A stretch of 64,000 bases of DNA from Salipiger bermudensis (GCF_020171625.1 NZ_JAIUZY010000005.1:310001-374000); one strand, 5' to 3'. Numbered from the stretch's first letter, positions 9,195 through 21,398 are shown. A program made the numbers and translations. Notes: generated by a model from the sequence alone, not told the origin.

Positions 9195-9223
9195 CCGGGC
9201 GGTCCACAGGGGCCGCCGAGGCG

Positions 9224-10012
9224 CTAGCCGAGCAGACGCGCGGTGATCTCGCTGTGAGGCTCGGCCAGCCCGTCGATGACGTCGAAATGGTGCTTTCCGT
9301 CCTCCACCACCACCGGGCAGGACCATGCGTCTCCCAGCCAGCGCGCCTGATCGAGGAAGGCCGGCCGCTCCGCCGCGCCGACCCAGACCGTCACCGGCAC
9401 CTCCGGGGCCGCCATGGCGAGCGGGCTCTCGGCCCAGGCCTCGTCGGCGTCGAGCTGCAGCGTCTCGTTCATGCCGGTCTGCATCAGCGGGCGCAGGTCC
9501 GAAAGCGGCGAGATCGGCATGACATGCGCGAGACGGGCGGCCACGTCTTCGGGCAGCATCGCCGGGGCCAGCATCCGCGCCACCAGATGCCCGCCCGCCG
9601 AATGCCCGGCCAGCCGGATCGGGCCGTCGACCTCGCCCGCGGCGCAGGTCACGGCGGCGCCGATCTGCCGGGTGATGCTTGAGATCCTTACACCGGGGCA
9701 GAGATCGTAGGACGGCAGCGCCACCGCCCAGCCCCGCGCCAGTGCGCCCGCTGCCAGATGCGACCAGGTTTCACGCCCGAAGGCCATCCAGTAGCCGCCA
9801 TGCACGAAGACCATCAGCCCCTGCGGCGCACCCTCGGGCAGGAACAGGTCGAGCGCCTCGCGCGGGCCGTCTCCATACGCCAGACCCGCCCTCAGCCGGC
9901 CCCCGGCGGCCAGTTCTGCGCGAAAGTCCGACGCCGCGGCGGTCCAGCGCGGCGGGTAGTCCTCGGCCTGCGCAATATATGGCCCGTTGGCATAGGCGTC
10001 GCTCAGGTCCAT
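9224..10012 (-). CDS. Alpha/beta hydrolase, kynurenine-formamidase/esterase-like
   Basis: A 262-residue alpha/beta hydrolase. It has the oxyanion motif VFVHGGYWMAFG and the nucleophile elbow LAGHSAGGHL, with a C-terminal His in VVEDGKHHFDVIDG that would complete the triad. HGGYW with GHSAGGHL is the pattern of the AFMID-like kynurenine formamidase branch, but no other kynurenine-pathway gene is near, so the substrate is open. It has no signal peptide and is divergent from the aldehyde dehydrogenase gene, sharing an 86-bp gap. Confidence 0.85.
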   Translation of the reverse strand: MDLSDAYANGPYIAQAEDYPPRWTAAASDFRAELAAGGRLRAGLAYGDGPREALDLFLPEGAPQGLMVFVHGGYWMAFGRETWSHLAAGALARGWAVALPSYDLCPGVRISSITRQIGAAVTCAAGEVDGPIRLAGHSAGGHLVARMLAPAMLPEDVAARLAHVMPISPLSDLRPLMQTGMNETLQLDADEAWAESPLAMAAPEVPVTVWVGAAERPAFLDQARWLGDAWSCPVVVEDGKHHFDVIDGLAEPHSEITARLLG

Positions 10013-10098
10013 GGTTTTTCTCCCGGCTTAGACTAGACTCTCGGGCAAGCAGATGCTCTGCCATGCCCCAACGTAAGATCATTCCCAAGGAGGATACC

Positions 10099-11576
<1,478 letters not shown>

Positions 11577-11580
<4 letters not shown>

Positions 11581-11960
11581 CGACAGACCGTCGGCGCGGG
11601 GGGCCTCTCCCCGCGCCGCACCAACTCCCTACACCGGCAGATCTCGAAGACTGGCGCACGGCGGCCCATACCGGCGCCGGCAGCCCGTGGCTGCCCGTCG
11701 ACCTTGCCGAGGCGCTGGTGCGCTACGGGCTGTATCACGGCGAAGGCCTGCGGATGATGGAGGCGGCCTCGCGGACGCTGCACGAGCCGCCCCGCGACGT
11801 GGCGTGGGAGATCATCGGCGCCGACAGTCCGGGCGAGAACTGGGAGGATCACCGCGATCCCGAGCGCGCGTTCCGCCTGTTCCGCGCCAAGCTGCGGATG
11901 GCTCAGGGCGACGGGGCGCGGCTGCAATACAAGATCTGGCTCGGCCGCCGCGACGGCTGA
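11577..11960 (+). CDS. Conserved hypothetical protein, 127 residues
   Basis: The start codon overlaps the gabD stop (ATGA), implying translational coupling. The product is soluble, rich in Arg, Glu and aromatic residues (DLEDWRTAAHTGAG, FRLFRAKLRMAQGDG), with no signal peptide, membrane segment or motif I recognise. It has normal codon bias and ends 12 bases before the convergent cueR. I cannot name a function. Confidence 0.7.
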
Positions 11961-11972
11961 GCTCTCCTTCCC

Positions 11973-12362
11973 TCAGCCGTCTTTCGCCAGCCCCTGCAGG
12001 ATCGGGCAATCGGGCCGGTGGTCGCCGTGGCAGGCCTCGACCAGCTTGGCCAAGGTGGCGTGCATCTCCCGAAGCTGGGCGATCTTTTCCTCGATCTGGC
12101 CGAGATGCTCGGTGGCGAGCGCCTTGACGTCGGCGCTCTCGCGCGCCTCGTCCTCGTACAGCCCCAGCAGGGTGCGGCAATCCTCGATGGTGAACCCCAG
12201 CGCCCGGGCCCGGGCGAGGAAGGCAAGCTTGTGCAGGTCCTGCTCGGAGAAGGCGCGGTAGCCGTTCCCAGAGCGCTGAGGCCGCACCAGCCCGATATCC
12301 TCGTAGTAGCGGATGGTCTTGGCGGGCAGGCCCGCCCGCTCTGCCACCTGTCCGATGTTCAT
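11973..12362 (-). CDS. cueR: MerR-family Cu(I)-responsive regulator CueR
   Basis: A 129-residue MerR-family regulator. The winged helix-turn-helix begins [20 protein letters not shown], followed by the dimerisation helix. The metal loop has C111 and C119 (C-x7-C), the signature of Cu(I)/Ag(I)/Au(I) sensors; a His-Gly-Asp-His loop lies between them. The gene overlaps the copA stop by 4 bases and is thus downstream of the pump it controls, so it should regulate its own operon through the operator at 14876-14906. Confidence 0.95.
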   Translation of the reverse strand: MNIGQVAERAGLPAKTIRYYEDIGLVRPQRSGNGYRAFSEQDLHKLAFLARARALGFTIEDCRTLLGLYEDEARESADVKALATEHLGQIEEKIAQLREMHATLAKLVEACHGDHRPDCPILQGLAKDG

Positions 12363-14845
12363 GCCGCCGCCTCCTGTGTGATGTCCTGCGATTGCGACCG
12401 CTGCCGCGTCGGCGCCATCACCGGCGCCAGCCGCCGCAGCCGCAGTGCGTTGCTCAGCACGAAGACCGAGGACAGCGCCATGGCGCCCGCCGCCAGCATC
12501 GGCGAGAGCATCAGACCGAAGGCCGGGTAGAGCACGCCCGCCGCCACCGGGATCAGCGCCACGTTGTAGCCGAAGGCCCAGAACAGGTTCTGCCGGATGT
12601 TGCGCAGCACCGCACCGCTGACGTGGAACGCCTCGACCACGCCCGCAAGCTCGCCCGAGACCAGCACGATGTCGGCGCTCTCGATGGCGACGTCGGTGCC
12701 GGTGCCGATGGCGATGCCCACGTCGGACTCGGCCAGCGCCGGGGCGTCGTTGATGCCGTCGCCGACGAAGGCCACAGGGCCGAAGCGGTCGCGCAGCGCT
12801 TTGACCGCGGCGAGCTTGCCCTCGGGCAGGACCTCGGCCTCGACATGATCGATGCCGAGCGCATCGGCGATGGACCGCGCCGTGGCGCGGGTGTCGCCGG
12901 TGATCATCGCCACCTTGATGCGCCGCGCGTGCAGCGCCTCGACCGCCGCCTTGGCGCCGGGCTTGACCCGGTCGGCCACTGCGAAGACCCCTGAGAGCAC
13001 GCCGTCGATCGCGACCAGAACCGGCGTTTGCCCTGCGGCGGCGATCTCGTCATGCGTCGCCTCGAGCGCCCCGAGCGCGATGCCTTCTCGCGTCATCAGG
13101 CGCTTGGCACCCACCAGAATCGCGCGCCCCTCGACGGTGGCCGACAGGCCGTGGCCGGGGATCGCCTCGCTGGACTCGGGCCGGCTCAGCGCCCCCGCGC
13201 TCGCCGCTTCCAGCGCCCGCGCGATCGGGTGCTCCGAGCCCTGTTCGGCGCTTGCGGCGAGGCGCAGCACCTCGGCGCGCGCGACCCCCGAGGCGACCAC
13301 CGAGCGCACCAGCGCGGGCTTGCCCTCGGTCAGGGTGCCGGTCTTGTCGAAGGCCACGACGCGGCTGCCCTCCACCGTCTGCAGTGCGTCGCCCTTGCGG
13401 AACAGCACCCCAAGCTCGGCGGCGCGGCCGGTGCCGACCATGATCGAGGTCGGCGTGGCAAGCCCCATGGCGCAGGGGCAGGCGATGATCAGCACCGAGA
13501 CCCCGGCCACCAGCGCATGGGTCAGCGCGGGCGAGGGGCCGAAGATCATCCACGCGAGGAAGGTCAGCGCGGCGGCAGCGATCACCGCGGGCACGAACCA
13601 GATCACCACCGTGTCGGCCAGCGCCTGGATCGGCAGCTTGGCGCCCTGCGCGTCCTCGACCATGGCGATGATGCGCGCCAGCATGGTGTCGCGCCCCACA
13701 GCGGTGGCACGGAAGCTGAGCGCGCTCGCGCCGTTTACCGTGCCGCCCACGACCGTGTCGCCGGGGCCCTTGCCGACCGGCACTGGCTCACCGGTGATCA
13801 TGCTCTCGTCGATATAGCTGCTGCCGGTGAGCAGCGTCCCGTCCACCGCGAGGCGCTCGCCGGGGCGCACGTGCACCACGTCGCCGAGCTGCACTTCGTC
13901 GATGGCGATCTCGGTGATCTGGCCGTCGCGCTCGACCCGCGCGGTGGCGGGGCGCAGTCCGACCAGCCGCTTGATCGCGGCGCCGGTGCGGCCCTTGGCG
14001 CGCGCCTCGAGGAAACGGCCCAGCAGGATCAGCGTGACGATGACACCGGCGGCCTCGTAATAGACCGCGCGGCTGCCCTCGGGCAGCAGCCCCGGCAGAA
14101 ACAGCGCCACGGTGGAATAGCCCCAGGCCGCCAGCGTGCCGAGCGCGACCAGCGAATTCATGTCGGGCGCGCCCTTGGCCAGCAGCGGCAGGCCCGTGCG
14201 ATAGAAACGGCGGCCGGGAAAGACCAGCACGGCGGTGATCAGCACGAATTGCAGTAACCACGAGGCCTGCATCCCGATGCTGTGCATCACCAGCGCGTGA
14301 AAGCCGGGGATCAGGTGCCCGCCCATCTCGATGATGAAGACCGGCAGGGTGAGCGCCGCGGCGACGATCAGGTCGCGTTTGAGGGCGCGATGCTCCGCCG
14401 CCTTGCGCGCCTCATGCGCGGCGCTGTCGTCGCCGGCGGGGCGCGCGGCATAGCCCGCCTCCGAGACCACACGGGCGAGATCGGCGCTGTCGGCGCTGCC
14501 GGCAAGCAGGATCACGTCGGCGGTCTCGCTCGCGAGGTTGACGCTGGCCGAGAGCACGCCGGGCACCGCCCGCAGCGCCGTCTCGACGCGCGACACGCAC
14601 GACGCGCAGCTCATGCCCTCGATGGCAAGCTTCACCTGTGCCTCGCGGGCCGGGTATCCGGCGGAGGCGAGCGCCTCGCGCAGCGCCTGCACGCCCGCCG
14701 CGCCCTCGACCGTCGCCATACGGTTGGCGAGGTTGACGCTGGCGTCCCCGACGCCGGGCACGCCCGAGAGCGCCTTCTGCGCCCGTCCGGCACAGCCGCC
14801 GCAGTTCAGCTTGGTGACTTCGAAACGGAGGGTTTCCGCGGCCAT
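12359..14845 (-). CDS. copA: Copper-exporting P1B-type ATPase CopA
   Basis: An 828-residue inner-membrane Cu(I) exporter. Two N-terminal heavy-metal domains carry C15-GG-C18 (in place of the usual MxCxxC) and GMSC80-AS-C83. The membrane site has CPC in [15 protein letters not shown]. The phosphorylated Asp lies in [11 protein letters not shown], the HP motif in [10 protein letters not shown] and the hinge in [10 protein letters not shown]. Eight transmembrane segments are expected. It is the first gene of a copA-cueR operon. Confidence 0.97.
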   Translation of the reverse strand: MAAETLRFEVTKLNCGGCAGRAQKALSGVPGVGDASVNLANRMATVEGAAGVQALREALASAGYPAREAQVKLAIEGMSCASCVSRVETALRAVPGVLSASVNLASETADVILLAGSADSADLARVVSEAGYAARPAGDDSAAHEARKAAEHRALKRDLIVAAALTLPVFIIEMGGHLIPGFHALVMHSIGMQASWLLQFVLITAVLVFPGRRFYRTGLPLLAKGAPDMNSLVALGTLAAWGYSTVALFLPGLLPEGSRAVYYEAAGVIVTLILLGRFLEARAKGRTGAAIKRLVGLRPATARVERDGQITEIAIDEVQLGDVVHVRPGERLAVDGTLLTGSSYIDESMITGEPVPVGKGPGDTVVGGTVNGASALSFRATAVGRDTMLARIIAMVEDAQGAKLPIQALADTVVIWFVPAVIAAAALTFLAWMIFGPSPALTHALVAGVSVLIIACPCAMGLATPTSIMVGTGRAAELGVLFRKGDALQTVEGSRVVAFDKTGTLTEGKPALVRSVVASGVARAEVLRLAASAEQGSEHPIARALEAASAGALSRPESSEAIPGHGLSATVEGRAILVGAKRLMTREGIALGALEATHDEIAAAGQTPVLVAIDGVLSGVFAVADRVKPGAKAAVEALHARRIKVAMITGDTRATARSIADALGIDHVEAEVLPEGKLAAVKALRDRFGPVAFVGDGINDAPALAESDVGIAIGTGTDVAIESADIVLVSGELAGVVEAFHVSGAVLRNIRQNLFWAFGYNVALIPVAAGVLYPAFGLMLSPMLAAGAMALSSVFVLSNALRLRRLAPVMAPTRQRSQSQDITQEAAA

Positions 14846-14875
14846 GACAGACTCCTTTCGTCTGGTCTGGACCGG

Positions 14876-14906
14876 GATATAGTGCTTCCAGTCACTGGAA
14901 GGTCAA
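14876..14906 (-). promoter_or_regulatory. CueR-type copA promoter/operator
   Basis: On the minus strand TTGACC (14901-14906) and TATATC (14876-14881) are separated by an over-long 19-base spacer. The spacer holds the perfect dyad CTTCCAG, 3 bases, CTGGAAG (14885-14901). This is the known MerR/CueR activation architecture. It sits about 30 bases upstream of the copA start. Confidence 0.9.
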
Positions 14907-14926
14907 GGCCCGCGCCGCGGCTTGCG

Positions 14927-15352
14927 TCAATTCAGCACGCAGCGCTGCCGCAACCGGCATTCTCCGCATAGCAACGGCAGCCCGACGCGTTCGGCGGTGT
15001 TGACCAAAGTCAGCACGTGCACCGGGGTGACCAGCATGGTCGCCTCGAGAAGCGCCTGTTCGCGATTCTGTTCGGTGGCGGTGAGCACGAAGCGCGCGAT
15101 GGCGCGCTCGTCCTCGCTGCTGCTGGCGGCGCCCTGCTGCAGGATCAGCGGGAAGTGCCAGCCGTGCCGTGTGAGAAGCGCGGCCAGTTCGCCAAACGCG
15201 CGCAGGCAGGCGCGGGCGCGGGTGAACCCGAGCGCGTCGCGCAGCAGAAGCTGCGCCGCGGCCTCGTCATCGTCGCGCCACAGGCGCAGAAGCTCGATGA
15301 GCCAGCGCTCGGCGGGCCGCAGATCGACCCGGTCGAACCGTTCATGTCGCAT
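14927..15352 (-). CDS. Conserved hypothetical protein with C-terminal Cys cluster, 141 residues
   Basis: A mostly helical, charged 141-residue protein beginning MRHERFDRVDLRPAERW. The C-terminus ends CGECRLRQRC, three or four Cys that could bind a metal. I do not recognise the family. It lies between rlmN upstream and copA downstream, all on the minus strand, but copA has its own promoter. The Shine-Dalgarno GGGAGAG abuts a 9-bp stem (15362-15412), which may restrict translation. Confidence 0.7.
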   Translation of the reverse strand: MRHERFDRVDLRPAERWLIELLRLWRDDDEAAAQLLLRDALGFTRARACLRAFGELAALLTRHGWHFPLILQQGAASSSEDERAIARFVLTATEQNREQALLEATMLVTPVHVLTLVNTAERVGLPLLCGECRLRQRCVLN

Positions 15353-15361
15353 GGAAACTCT

Positions 15362-15412
15362 CCCAGCCAGTGGCGTCGCGCGACCGGGCTGCCCGGAGGC
15401 GGGCTGGCTGGG
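15362..15412 (-). other. Inverted repeat overlapping a ribosome binding site
   Basis: Perfect 9-bp arms CCCAGCCAG (15362-15370) and CTGGCTGGG (15404-15412), 33 bases apart. On the minus strand the second arm runs into AGAG and the start codon follows 9 bases later, so the arm includes part of the Shine-Dalgarno sequence of the 141-residue gene. No T-run follows. Confidence 0.5.
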
Positions 15413-15444
15413 TGATTTAATCCTGACCGTTTAAGTCAGTTAAG

Positions 15445-16641
15445 TCAAGCGGCGCCGCTCGCCCCGGTTTCGGCAGCGATCTGGGCGCGGGACTTGCGGG
15501 CGCGCTCGGTGGCCGACTTGAGCTGACCGCAGGCGGCCATGATGTCCTCGCCGCGCGGGGTGCGGATCGGCGAGGCGTAGCCGGCCTTGTAGACGATATC
15601 GGCAAAGCGCTCGATCCGCTCCCAGTCCGAGCGCTCGTAGGGGGCGCCGGGCCATTCGTTGAATGGGATCAGGTTGATCTTGGCCGGGATGCCCTTGATC
15701 AGGTTGACCAGACGGCGGGCGTCGGCGTCGCTGTCGTTCACGTCCTTGAGCATCACGTACTCGAAGGTGATGCGCTCGGAGTTCGACAGGCGCGGGTATT
15801 CGCGCAGCGCGTTCAGCAGCGTCTCGATGTTCCAGCGCTTGTTGATCGGCACCAGCTTGTTGCGCACCTCGTCGGTGGTGGCGTGGAAGCTCACCGCCAT
15901 CAGGCAGCCGATTTCCTCGGCGCATTTGGCGATCTCGGGCACCACGCCCGAGGTCGACAGCGTGATGCGGCGGCGCGACAGGGCGATGCCCTCGCCATCC
16001 ATGGCGATCTTCATCGCGTCGCGCACGTTGTCGAAGTTGTAGAGCGGCTCGCCCATGCCCATCAGCACGATGTTCGACAGCAGGCGCGGACCGCCCTCGC
16101 CGGTGCCGGTGCCCGGCTCTGGCCATTCGTCGAGGTCGTCGCGGGCGAGCATGATCTGGCCGACGATCTCGCCGGCGGTCAGGTTGCGCACCAGCTTCTG
16201 GGTGCCGGTGTGGCAGAACGAGCAGGTCAGCGTGCAGCCGACCTGAGACGAGATGCAGAGCGTGCCGCGGCCTTCCTCGGGGATATAGACCACCTCGACC
16301 TCGTGGCCGCCGGCGATGCGGACGAGGTACTTGCGGGTGCCATCGACCGAGACGTTCTTCGAGACGATTTCGGGCAGGACGATCTCGAAATGGGCGTCGA
16401 GCTTGGCGCGGTAGTCCTTGGCGAGATTGGTCATCTCGGCAAAGTCGCGCACGCCCCAGTGATAGAGCCATTGCCAGATCTGGTTGACGCGCATCTTGGC
16501 CTGCTTTTCCGGCGTGCCCATCTCGATCAGGGCAGCACGAAGCGCCTCGCGGGTGAGGCCCACGAGGTTCAGCTTGCCGCTTTCGGGCAGCTTGCGGGGG
16601 ATCGTCATCACGTCCTGCGTGATCGGCGCATCTGCGGCCAT
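15445..16641 (-). CDS. rlmN: Dual-specificity 23S rRNA/tRNA adenine-C2 methyltransferase RlmN
   Basis: A 398-residue radical-SAM enzyme that methylates C2 of A2503 in 23S rRNA and A37 of some tRNAs. The 4Fe-4S motif CxxxCxxC is seen in [13 protein letters not shown], and the C-terminal catalytic Cys in [10 protein letters not shown]. The N-terminal helical domain is normal. Two start codons are close: ATG 16641 is preferred because AGAGG lies 9 bases upstream, while for ATG 16650 the same AGAGG would touch the start codon. It lies downstream of clpA beyond a terminator. Confidence 0.95.
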   Translation of the reverse strand: MAADAPITQDVMTIPRKLPESGKLNLVGLTREALRAALIEMGTPEKQAKMRVNQIWQWLYHWGVRDFAEMTNLAKDYRAKLDAHFEIVLPEIVSKNVSVDGTRKYLVRIAGGHEVEVVYIPEEGRGTLCISSQVGCTLTCSFCHTGTQKLVRNLTAGEIVGQIMLARDDLDEWPEPGTGTGEGGPRLLSNIVLMGMGEPLYNFDNVRDAMKIAMDGEGIALSRRRITLSTSGVVPEIAKCAEEIGCLMAVSFHATTDEVRNKLVPINKRWNIETLLNALREYPRLSNSERITFEYVMLKDVNDSDADARRLVNLIKGIPAKINLIPFNEWPGAPYERSDWERIERFADIVYKAGYASPIRTPRGEDIMAACGQLKSATERARKSRAQIAAETGASGAA

Positions 16642-16794
16642 CTCGGTCATCCTCTGTCTGAAGAAGGCGCCCCTATACAGGATTCGGCGAAAAAAACAAA
16701 GGCCGGGCGTGCGGGGCAGGCGGATCGGTGCTTCGCGGCGCGGGCAGGTCGCCAAGGGCCGGCGCCGGAGCGCGGGTCGTCGCGGGGCAGGGCA

Positions 16795-16824
16795 GAAAAA
16801 ACCCCGCCGCGCGGGACGCGGCGG
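16795..16824 (-). terminator. Terminator of clpA
   Basis: A perfect 8-bp stem has arms CCGCCGCG (16804-16811) and CGCGGCGG (16817-16824). On the minus strand it is followed by GGTTTTTT, and it sits 31 bases after the clpA stop. Confidence 0.85.
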
Positions 16825-16854
16825 AGTGTCGTGGCGATGGTGCCGCCCTCAGGC

Positions 16855-19185
16855 TCAGTCAGCGGTGAGAAGCGGCGGCTTCTTCGACGAGAGGCGCAGC
16901 TTGTCCGGCCCTTCGATCGACAGCGAGAGCTTGTCGTCCTTGACGCCGACCTTGACCACGCCGCCCTTGGTGAGCTTGCCGAAGAGCAGTTCCTCGGCCA
17001 GCGGCTTCTTGAGGTTCTCCTGGATCACGCGGCCCAGCGGGCGCGCGCCCATGCGGTCGTCGTAGCCCTTGTCGGCCAGCCATTCGGCCGCCGGCTTGGT
17101 GAGCTCGATGGTGACGTTGCGGTCCATGAGCTGGGCTTCGAGCTGCAGCACGAACTTCTCGACCACCGACAGGATGACCTCCTTGGGCAGCGGCTGGAAG
17201 CTGATGACCGCGTCGAGACGGTTGCGGAACTCCGGCGTGAAGGTGCGCTCGATGGCGGCGGTGTCCTCGCCCTCGCGGCGGTCGCGACCGAAACCGATGG
17301 CGGCCTTTGCCTGCTCGGCGGCGCCGGCGTTCGAGGTCATGATCAGGATCACGTTGCGGAAATCCACCGTGCGACCGTTATGGTCGGTCAGAGAGCCGTG
17401 GTCCATCACCTGCAGCAGGATGTTGTAGACATCCGGGTGCGCCTTCTCGATCTCGTCGAGCAGGAGCACGCAGTGCGGGTGCTGATCCACGCCGTCGGTG
17501 AGCTGGCCACCCTGGTCGAAGCCGACATAGCCCGGAGGCGCGCCGATGAGGCGGCTGACCGCGTGCTTCTCCATGTACTCGGACATGTCGAAGCGCAGCA
17601 GTTCCACACCCAGCGTGCTGGCGAGCTGCTTGGCCACCTCGGTCTTGCCGACGCCGGTGGGGCCGGCGAACAGGTAGTTGCCGATCGGCTTTTCCGGTTC
17701 GCGCAGGCCGGCACGGGCCAGCTTGATCGCCGAGCTGAGCGCCTCGATCGCGGTGTCCTGACCGAAGACGACGCGCTTGAGCGACTTCTCAAGATCCTTG
17801 AGCACCTCGGCATCGTCCTTGGAGACGTTCTTGGGCGGGATGCGGGCGATCTTGGCCACCACCGCCTCGATCTCCTTGGCACCGATGGTCTTGCGACGCT
17901 TCGATTCGGCCACGAGATGCTGCGCCGCGCCGGCCTCGTCGATCACGTCGATCGCCTTGTCGGGAAGTTTGCGGTCATTGATGTAGCGCGCCGAGAGCTC
18001 GACCGCCGACTTGATGGCGTCGGCCGTGTACTTGATCGAGTGATGCTCCTCGAAATAGGGCTTGAGGCCCTTGAGGATCTTCACCGTGTCGTCGACCGAA
18101 GGCTCGTTCACGTCGATCTTCTGGAACCGGCGGCTGAGCGCGCGATCCTTTTCGAAGTGCTGGCGGAACTCCTTGTAAGTGGTCGAGCCCATGGTGCGCA
18201 GCTTGCCGCCCTGAAGCGCGGGCTTCAGCAGGTTCGACGCATCCATGGCACCGCCCGAGGTGGCGCCGGCGCCAATCACGGTGTGGATCTCGTCGATGAA
18301 CAGCACCGCGTCGGGGTGTTCCTCGAGCTCGGTCACCACGGCCTTGAGCCGCTCTTCGAAATCGCCGCGGTAGCGGGTGCCGGCCAGCAGCGCGCCCATG
18401 TCGAGCGAGTAGATCGTGGTCTTCGACAGCACCTCGGGGGTGTCGCCGTTGACGATCTTGCGCGCCAGACCCTCGGCGATGGCGGTCTTGCCCACGCCGG
18501 GATCGCCGACGAGCAGCGGGTTATTCTTGCGCCGGCGGCACAGCACCTGAATGGCGCGCTCAACCTCGTGCTCGCGGCCGATCAGCGGATCGATGTCGCC
18601 CTTGCGGGACTTGGAGTTGAGGTCGACGCAATACTTTCCGAGCGCCGATTCCTTGTTGTCGCCGGCGGGCTCCTGGGTCTGCGCCTTGGTCTCTTCCTCG
18701 GCTTCGGTGGCGCCGTGAACGGGGCGCGATTCGCCGTAGGCGGGGTTCTTGGCCACGCCATGCGCGATGAAATTGACCGCGTCGTAGCGGGTCATGTCCT
18801 GCTCCTGCAGGAAATAGGCGGCGTTCGACTCGCGCTCGGCAAAGATCGCCACGAGCACGTTGGCGCCGGTCACCTCGGTGCGGCCGGAGGACTGCACGTG
18901 GATCGCGGCGCGCTGGATCACGCGCTGGAATGCTGCGGTCGGCACCGCCTCGGAGCCCTCGATATCGGTCACGAGATTCGAGAGGTCCTCGTCGATGAAC
19001 TCCACCAGGGTGGTGCGCAGCTCCTCGGTGTCCACGGAGCAGGCCTTCATCACGCGGGCAGCATCGGGTTCGTCGATCAGGGCAAGCAGAAGGTGTTCCA
19101 GCGTGGCGAATTCATGGCTGCGCGAGTTCGCGAGCGCCAGAGCTGCGTGAATGGCCTGTTCCAGGGTATTCGAGAAAGACGGCAC
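16855..19185 (-). CDS. clpA: ATP-dependent Clp protease ATP-binding subunit ClpA
   Basis: A 776-residue two-ring AAA+ unfoldase that feeds ClpP. The N-domain begins with [21 protein letters not shown] module 1 has [13 protein letters not shown] and module 2 has [13 protein letters not shown]. The GTG at 19185 is chosen because AGAGGAG lies 8 bases upstream and the family N-terminus starts there; the frame upstream is untranslated leader. No clpS gene is seen in the window. gloB lies upstream on the same strand. Confidence 0.96.
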   Translation of the reverse strand: MPSFSNTLEQAIHAALALANSRSHEFATLEHLLLALIDEPDAARVMKACSVDTEELRTTLVEFIDEDLSNLVTDIEGSEAVPTAAFQRVIQRAAIHVQSSGRTEVTGANVLVAIFAERESNAAYFLQEQDMTRYDAVNFIAHGVAKNPAYGESRPVHGATEAEEETKAQTQEPAGDNKESALGKYCVDLNSKSRKGDIDPLIGREHEVERAIQVLCRRRKNNPLLVGDPGVGKTAIAEGLARKIVNGDTPEVLSKTTIYSLDMGALLAGTRYRGDFEERLKAVVTELEEHPDAVLFIDEIHTVIGAGATSGGAMDASNLLKPALQGGKLRTMGSTTYKEFRQHFEKDRALSRRFQKIDVNEPSVDDTVKILKGLKPYFEEHHSIKYTADAIKSAVELSARYINDRKLPDKAIDVIDEAGAAQHLVAESKRRKTIGAKEIEAVVAKIARIPPKNVSKDDAEVLKDLEKSLKRVVFGQDTAIEALSSAIKLARAGLREPEKPIGNYLFAGPTGVGKTEVAKQLASTLGVELLRFDMSEYMEKHAVSRLIGAPPGYVGFDQGGQLTDGVDQHPHCVLLLDEIEKAHPDVYNILLQVMDHGSLTDHNGRTVDFRNVILIMTSNAGAAEQAKAAIGFGRDRREGEDTAAIERTFTPEFRNRLDAVISFQPLPKEVILSVVEKFVLQLEAQLMDRNVTIELTKPAAEWLADKGYDDRMGARPLGRVIQENLKKPLAEELLFGKLTKGGVVKVGVKDDKLSLSIEGPDKLRLSSKKPPLLTAD

Positions 19186-19340
19186 GGCGGCGCTCCTCTT
19201 TGTCTGCGTCGGGCTCTGGACCCGACTTTGCCTTCTACAGTTTAAAGTTTGGTCGATACCGACCACGCTTCAAGAGAATTCTCGACCCGCAGCGCTCACA
19301 AATAAAGTGATCCCTGCAATCTGGCGTGAAATGCGGCGGG

Positions 19341-20096
19341 TCAGAAACTGTCCTTTCGGGCCCGGACCTCGGCAAACACTGCCGCGTCGGGTGCGTCTTT
19401 CATGCCCAGTCGATCGCGGATCTCGGGGGATGCGGGACGCAGGAAAGGGTTCGTGGCCAGTTCCTCGGACAGCTTGCAGGTGGCAGTGGCGCGCCCCTCT
19501 GTCCGGGCTTTGGCAATGGCGTCAGATCTCAATTTAAGCGCCTCGTTGCCGGGTTCAATAGTCAAGGCGAAGCGAGCGTTCGCGCTTGTATACTCGTGTC
19601 CCGAGCAAACCAGCGTTTCGGGCGGCAGCGCGGCCAGTTTCGACAGGCTCTCCCACATCATGTCGGGGGTGCCCTCGAAGATCCGCCCGCAGCCAAGGGC
19701 CATCAGGCTGTCGGCGGTGAACACCGCCTGCCCCTGAGGGAAGTGGAAGGCGACATGGCCCAGCGTGTGGCCGGGCACGAAGATCACCTCGACCGTGGTG
19801 CCGGCGATCTGCAGCGTGTCTCCGCCCTCGAGCGCGGTGTCGAGCGGCGGCAGCTTCGCCTCCTCGGCCTTGGGGCCATAGACGGTGCAGCCGTATCTCT
19901 CGCGCAGCTCGGCGACGCCGCCGACATGGTCGTGGTGGTGATGGGTGATGAGCAGCGCGTCGAGCCCCCAGCCGCGGCTCTCGAGCGCCTCGATGATCGG
20001 ACCTGCCTCGGGGGCATCGATCAGGCAGACGCCCTCCGGCGCCTTCACCAGATAGGCGTAATTGTCGCTGAGACAGGGAACGGTGACGATCTCCAT
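19341..20096 (-). CDS. gloB: Hydroxyacylglutathione hydrolase (glyoxalase II)
   Basis: A 251-residue metallo-beta-lactamase-fold enzyme that hydrolyses S-D-lactoylglutathione to lactate and glutathione in methylglyoxal detoxification. The binuclear metal motif THHHHDHVGG lies at 51-60, with further metal His/Asp in VPGHTLGHVAF, ADSLMALGCGRIFEG and CSGHEYTSANARFAL. The C-terminal domain ending in FAEVRARKDSF binds glutathione. It is divergent from the methyltransferase gene at 20160. Confidence 0.95.
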   Translation of the reverse strand: MEIVTVPCLSDNYAYLVKAPEGVCLIDAPEAGPIIEALESRGWGLDALLITHHHHDHVGGVAELRERYGCTVYGPKAEEAKLPPLDTALEGGDTLQIAGTTVEVIFVPGHTLGHVAFHFPQGQAVFTADSLMALGCGRIFEGTPDMMWESLSKLAALPPETLVCSGHEYTSANARFALTIEPGNEALKLRSDAIAKARTEGRATATCKLSEELATNPFLRPASPEIRDRLGMKDAPDAAVFAEVRARKDSF

Positions 20097-20159
20097 GGTC
20101 TTTCCTTATCGGCTTTGCCAGAGTGGCCCCCAGCTTGAAGGATCAACGAAAGCGCCGCA

Positions 20160-20909
20160 ATGCACCTTGATGTGCATAATCTGAGGGATTTCTATTATCG
20201 CAGCGCGCTCGGGCGTGCGGCGCAACGGGCCGTGCGCGATCAGGTGCGGCGCTACTGGCCCACGGGCAAGGGGCACACCATGGTGGGCTACGGCTTTGCC
20301 GTGCCGCTGCTGCGCCCCTACCTACCCGATGCGCGCCGGGTGATCGGGCTCATGCCCGGCCCTCAGGGCGTGCTGCCGTGGCCGCTGGGGCAGCCAAACG
20401 TCACCGTGCTCTGCGAGGAGACGCTCTGGCCGCTCGAGACCGGGCATGTTGACCGGCTGGTGATGATGCACGGGCTCGAAACCTCCGAGAACCCCTCCGA
20501 GGTGCTCGACGAATGCTACCGGGTGCTGGGGCCGGGCGGCGAGGCACTGTTCATCGTGCCGAACCGCTCCGGACTCTGGGCGCGCTCGGATGCGACGCCA
20601 TTCGGCTACGGCCGCCCCTATTCGCTGAGCCAGCTCGACAGCCAGCTCAAGCGGCACGATTTCATCCGTCAGAGCCATGTCTCGGTGCTGTACCAGCCGC
20701 CATCGAGCCGGCGCTTCTGGATGCGCACCGGCCCCGCATGGGAGCGCATTGGACGGGCGATTCCGGCGCTGGTGGCCGGTGGGGTGCTGATCGTGCGCGC
20801 CTCGAAGCGCTATCCGCCAAAGCGCACGGGGCTCGGCGACAAGGTGCGGGTGCCGAACCCGCTCGACGTGCTCTCGCCCTCGCCCAAGAAAGAACCAAAG
20901 GCAATCTGA
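20160..20909 (+). CDS. SAM-dependent methyltransferase-domain protein
   Basis: A 249-residue protein with a type-11 methyltransferase fold. The segment [23 protein letters not shown] corresponds to motif II and is followed by [20 protein letters not shown]. Motif I is degenerate: the usual GxGxG is replaced by [11 protein letters not shown], so SAM binding is uncertain. The basic C-terminus lacks membrane segments. It is conserved next to gloB in related genomes as far as I know, but has no assigned substrate. Confidence 0.8.
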   Translation: MHLDVHNLRDFYYRSALGRAAQRAVRDQVRRYWPTGKGHTMVGYGFAVPLLRPYLPDARRVIGLMPGPQGVLPWPLGQPNVTVLCEETLWPLETGHVDRLVMMHGLETSENPSEVLDECYRVLGPGGEALFIVPNRSGLWARSDATPFGYGRPYSLSQLDSQLKRHDFIRQSHVSVLYQPPSSRRFWMRTGPAWERIGRAIPALVAGGVLIVRASKRYPPKRTGLGDKVRVPNPLDVLSPSPKKEPKAI

Positions 20910-21398
20910 GGCTCTGCCGGTGTCGCGACGGCACCGACAGCGCAGGCCCCAAGAATCGGTCACCGGGACGTGACTCGCCCGGTCTTGACCGTGCTGCCGT
21001 TTGCGATACCACCAACGCCCTGAGATACGCCGGAGCGCCGATTATGGTCGGCCAGTACAGGCGGTTGCGCTGCGTCGCGGCACGAATTTCCGCGTTTGCG
21101 CTATCGCTCTGTGTTGCTCCGAAGTTTGACGAAAGGCTGAACCGGTCCGTCCGGATTAATGAAAAATCCACTGTTTCCAGACGCCTGCCGCGCCCTGCCC
21201 TAGGGGAAATGCGCAAGTGCTTGGAAAAAGGCGGGTTCCAGTCCGTCCTAAAGCCGCCTAAGCATGTTGCGAGGGCGGGGAGGCTCTGCTACATCCGCGC
21301 TGATTTCGACGCCACGGGACCTCCCGGGGCAGGGACAACGCCTCCGGACACCGGGAGACACCCGTGTGTCGCGGGGGCCTCATATCGGAAGGGTGGAC
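20910..21398 (+). other. Long leader/intergenic region before the ATP synthase operon
   Basis: 489 bases without a supportable gene on either strand. Several frames are open but have no start signal or recognisable content. The only signal I can support is the sigma-70-like promoter at 21267-21295, which leaves about 97 bases of 5' leader before atpH. Confidence 0.6.
21267..21295 (+). promoter_or_regulatory. Probable sigma-70 promoter of the atp operon
   Basis: TTGCGA (21267-21272) and TACATC (21290-21295) are separated by 17 bases. The match to TTGACA/TATAAT is moderate, but spacing and position fit, and no better promoter was found in the 489-bp gap. Confidence 0.45.

Noticed and set aside
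15883-19245. An 1120-codon frame on the plus strand opposite rlmN and clpA
   Set aside because: Low-complexity, no recognisable domains, fully explained by antisense reading of clpA and rlmN.
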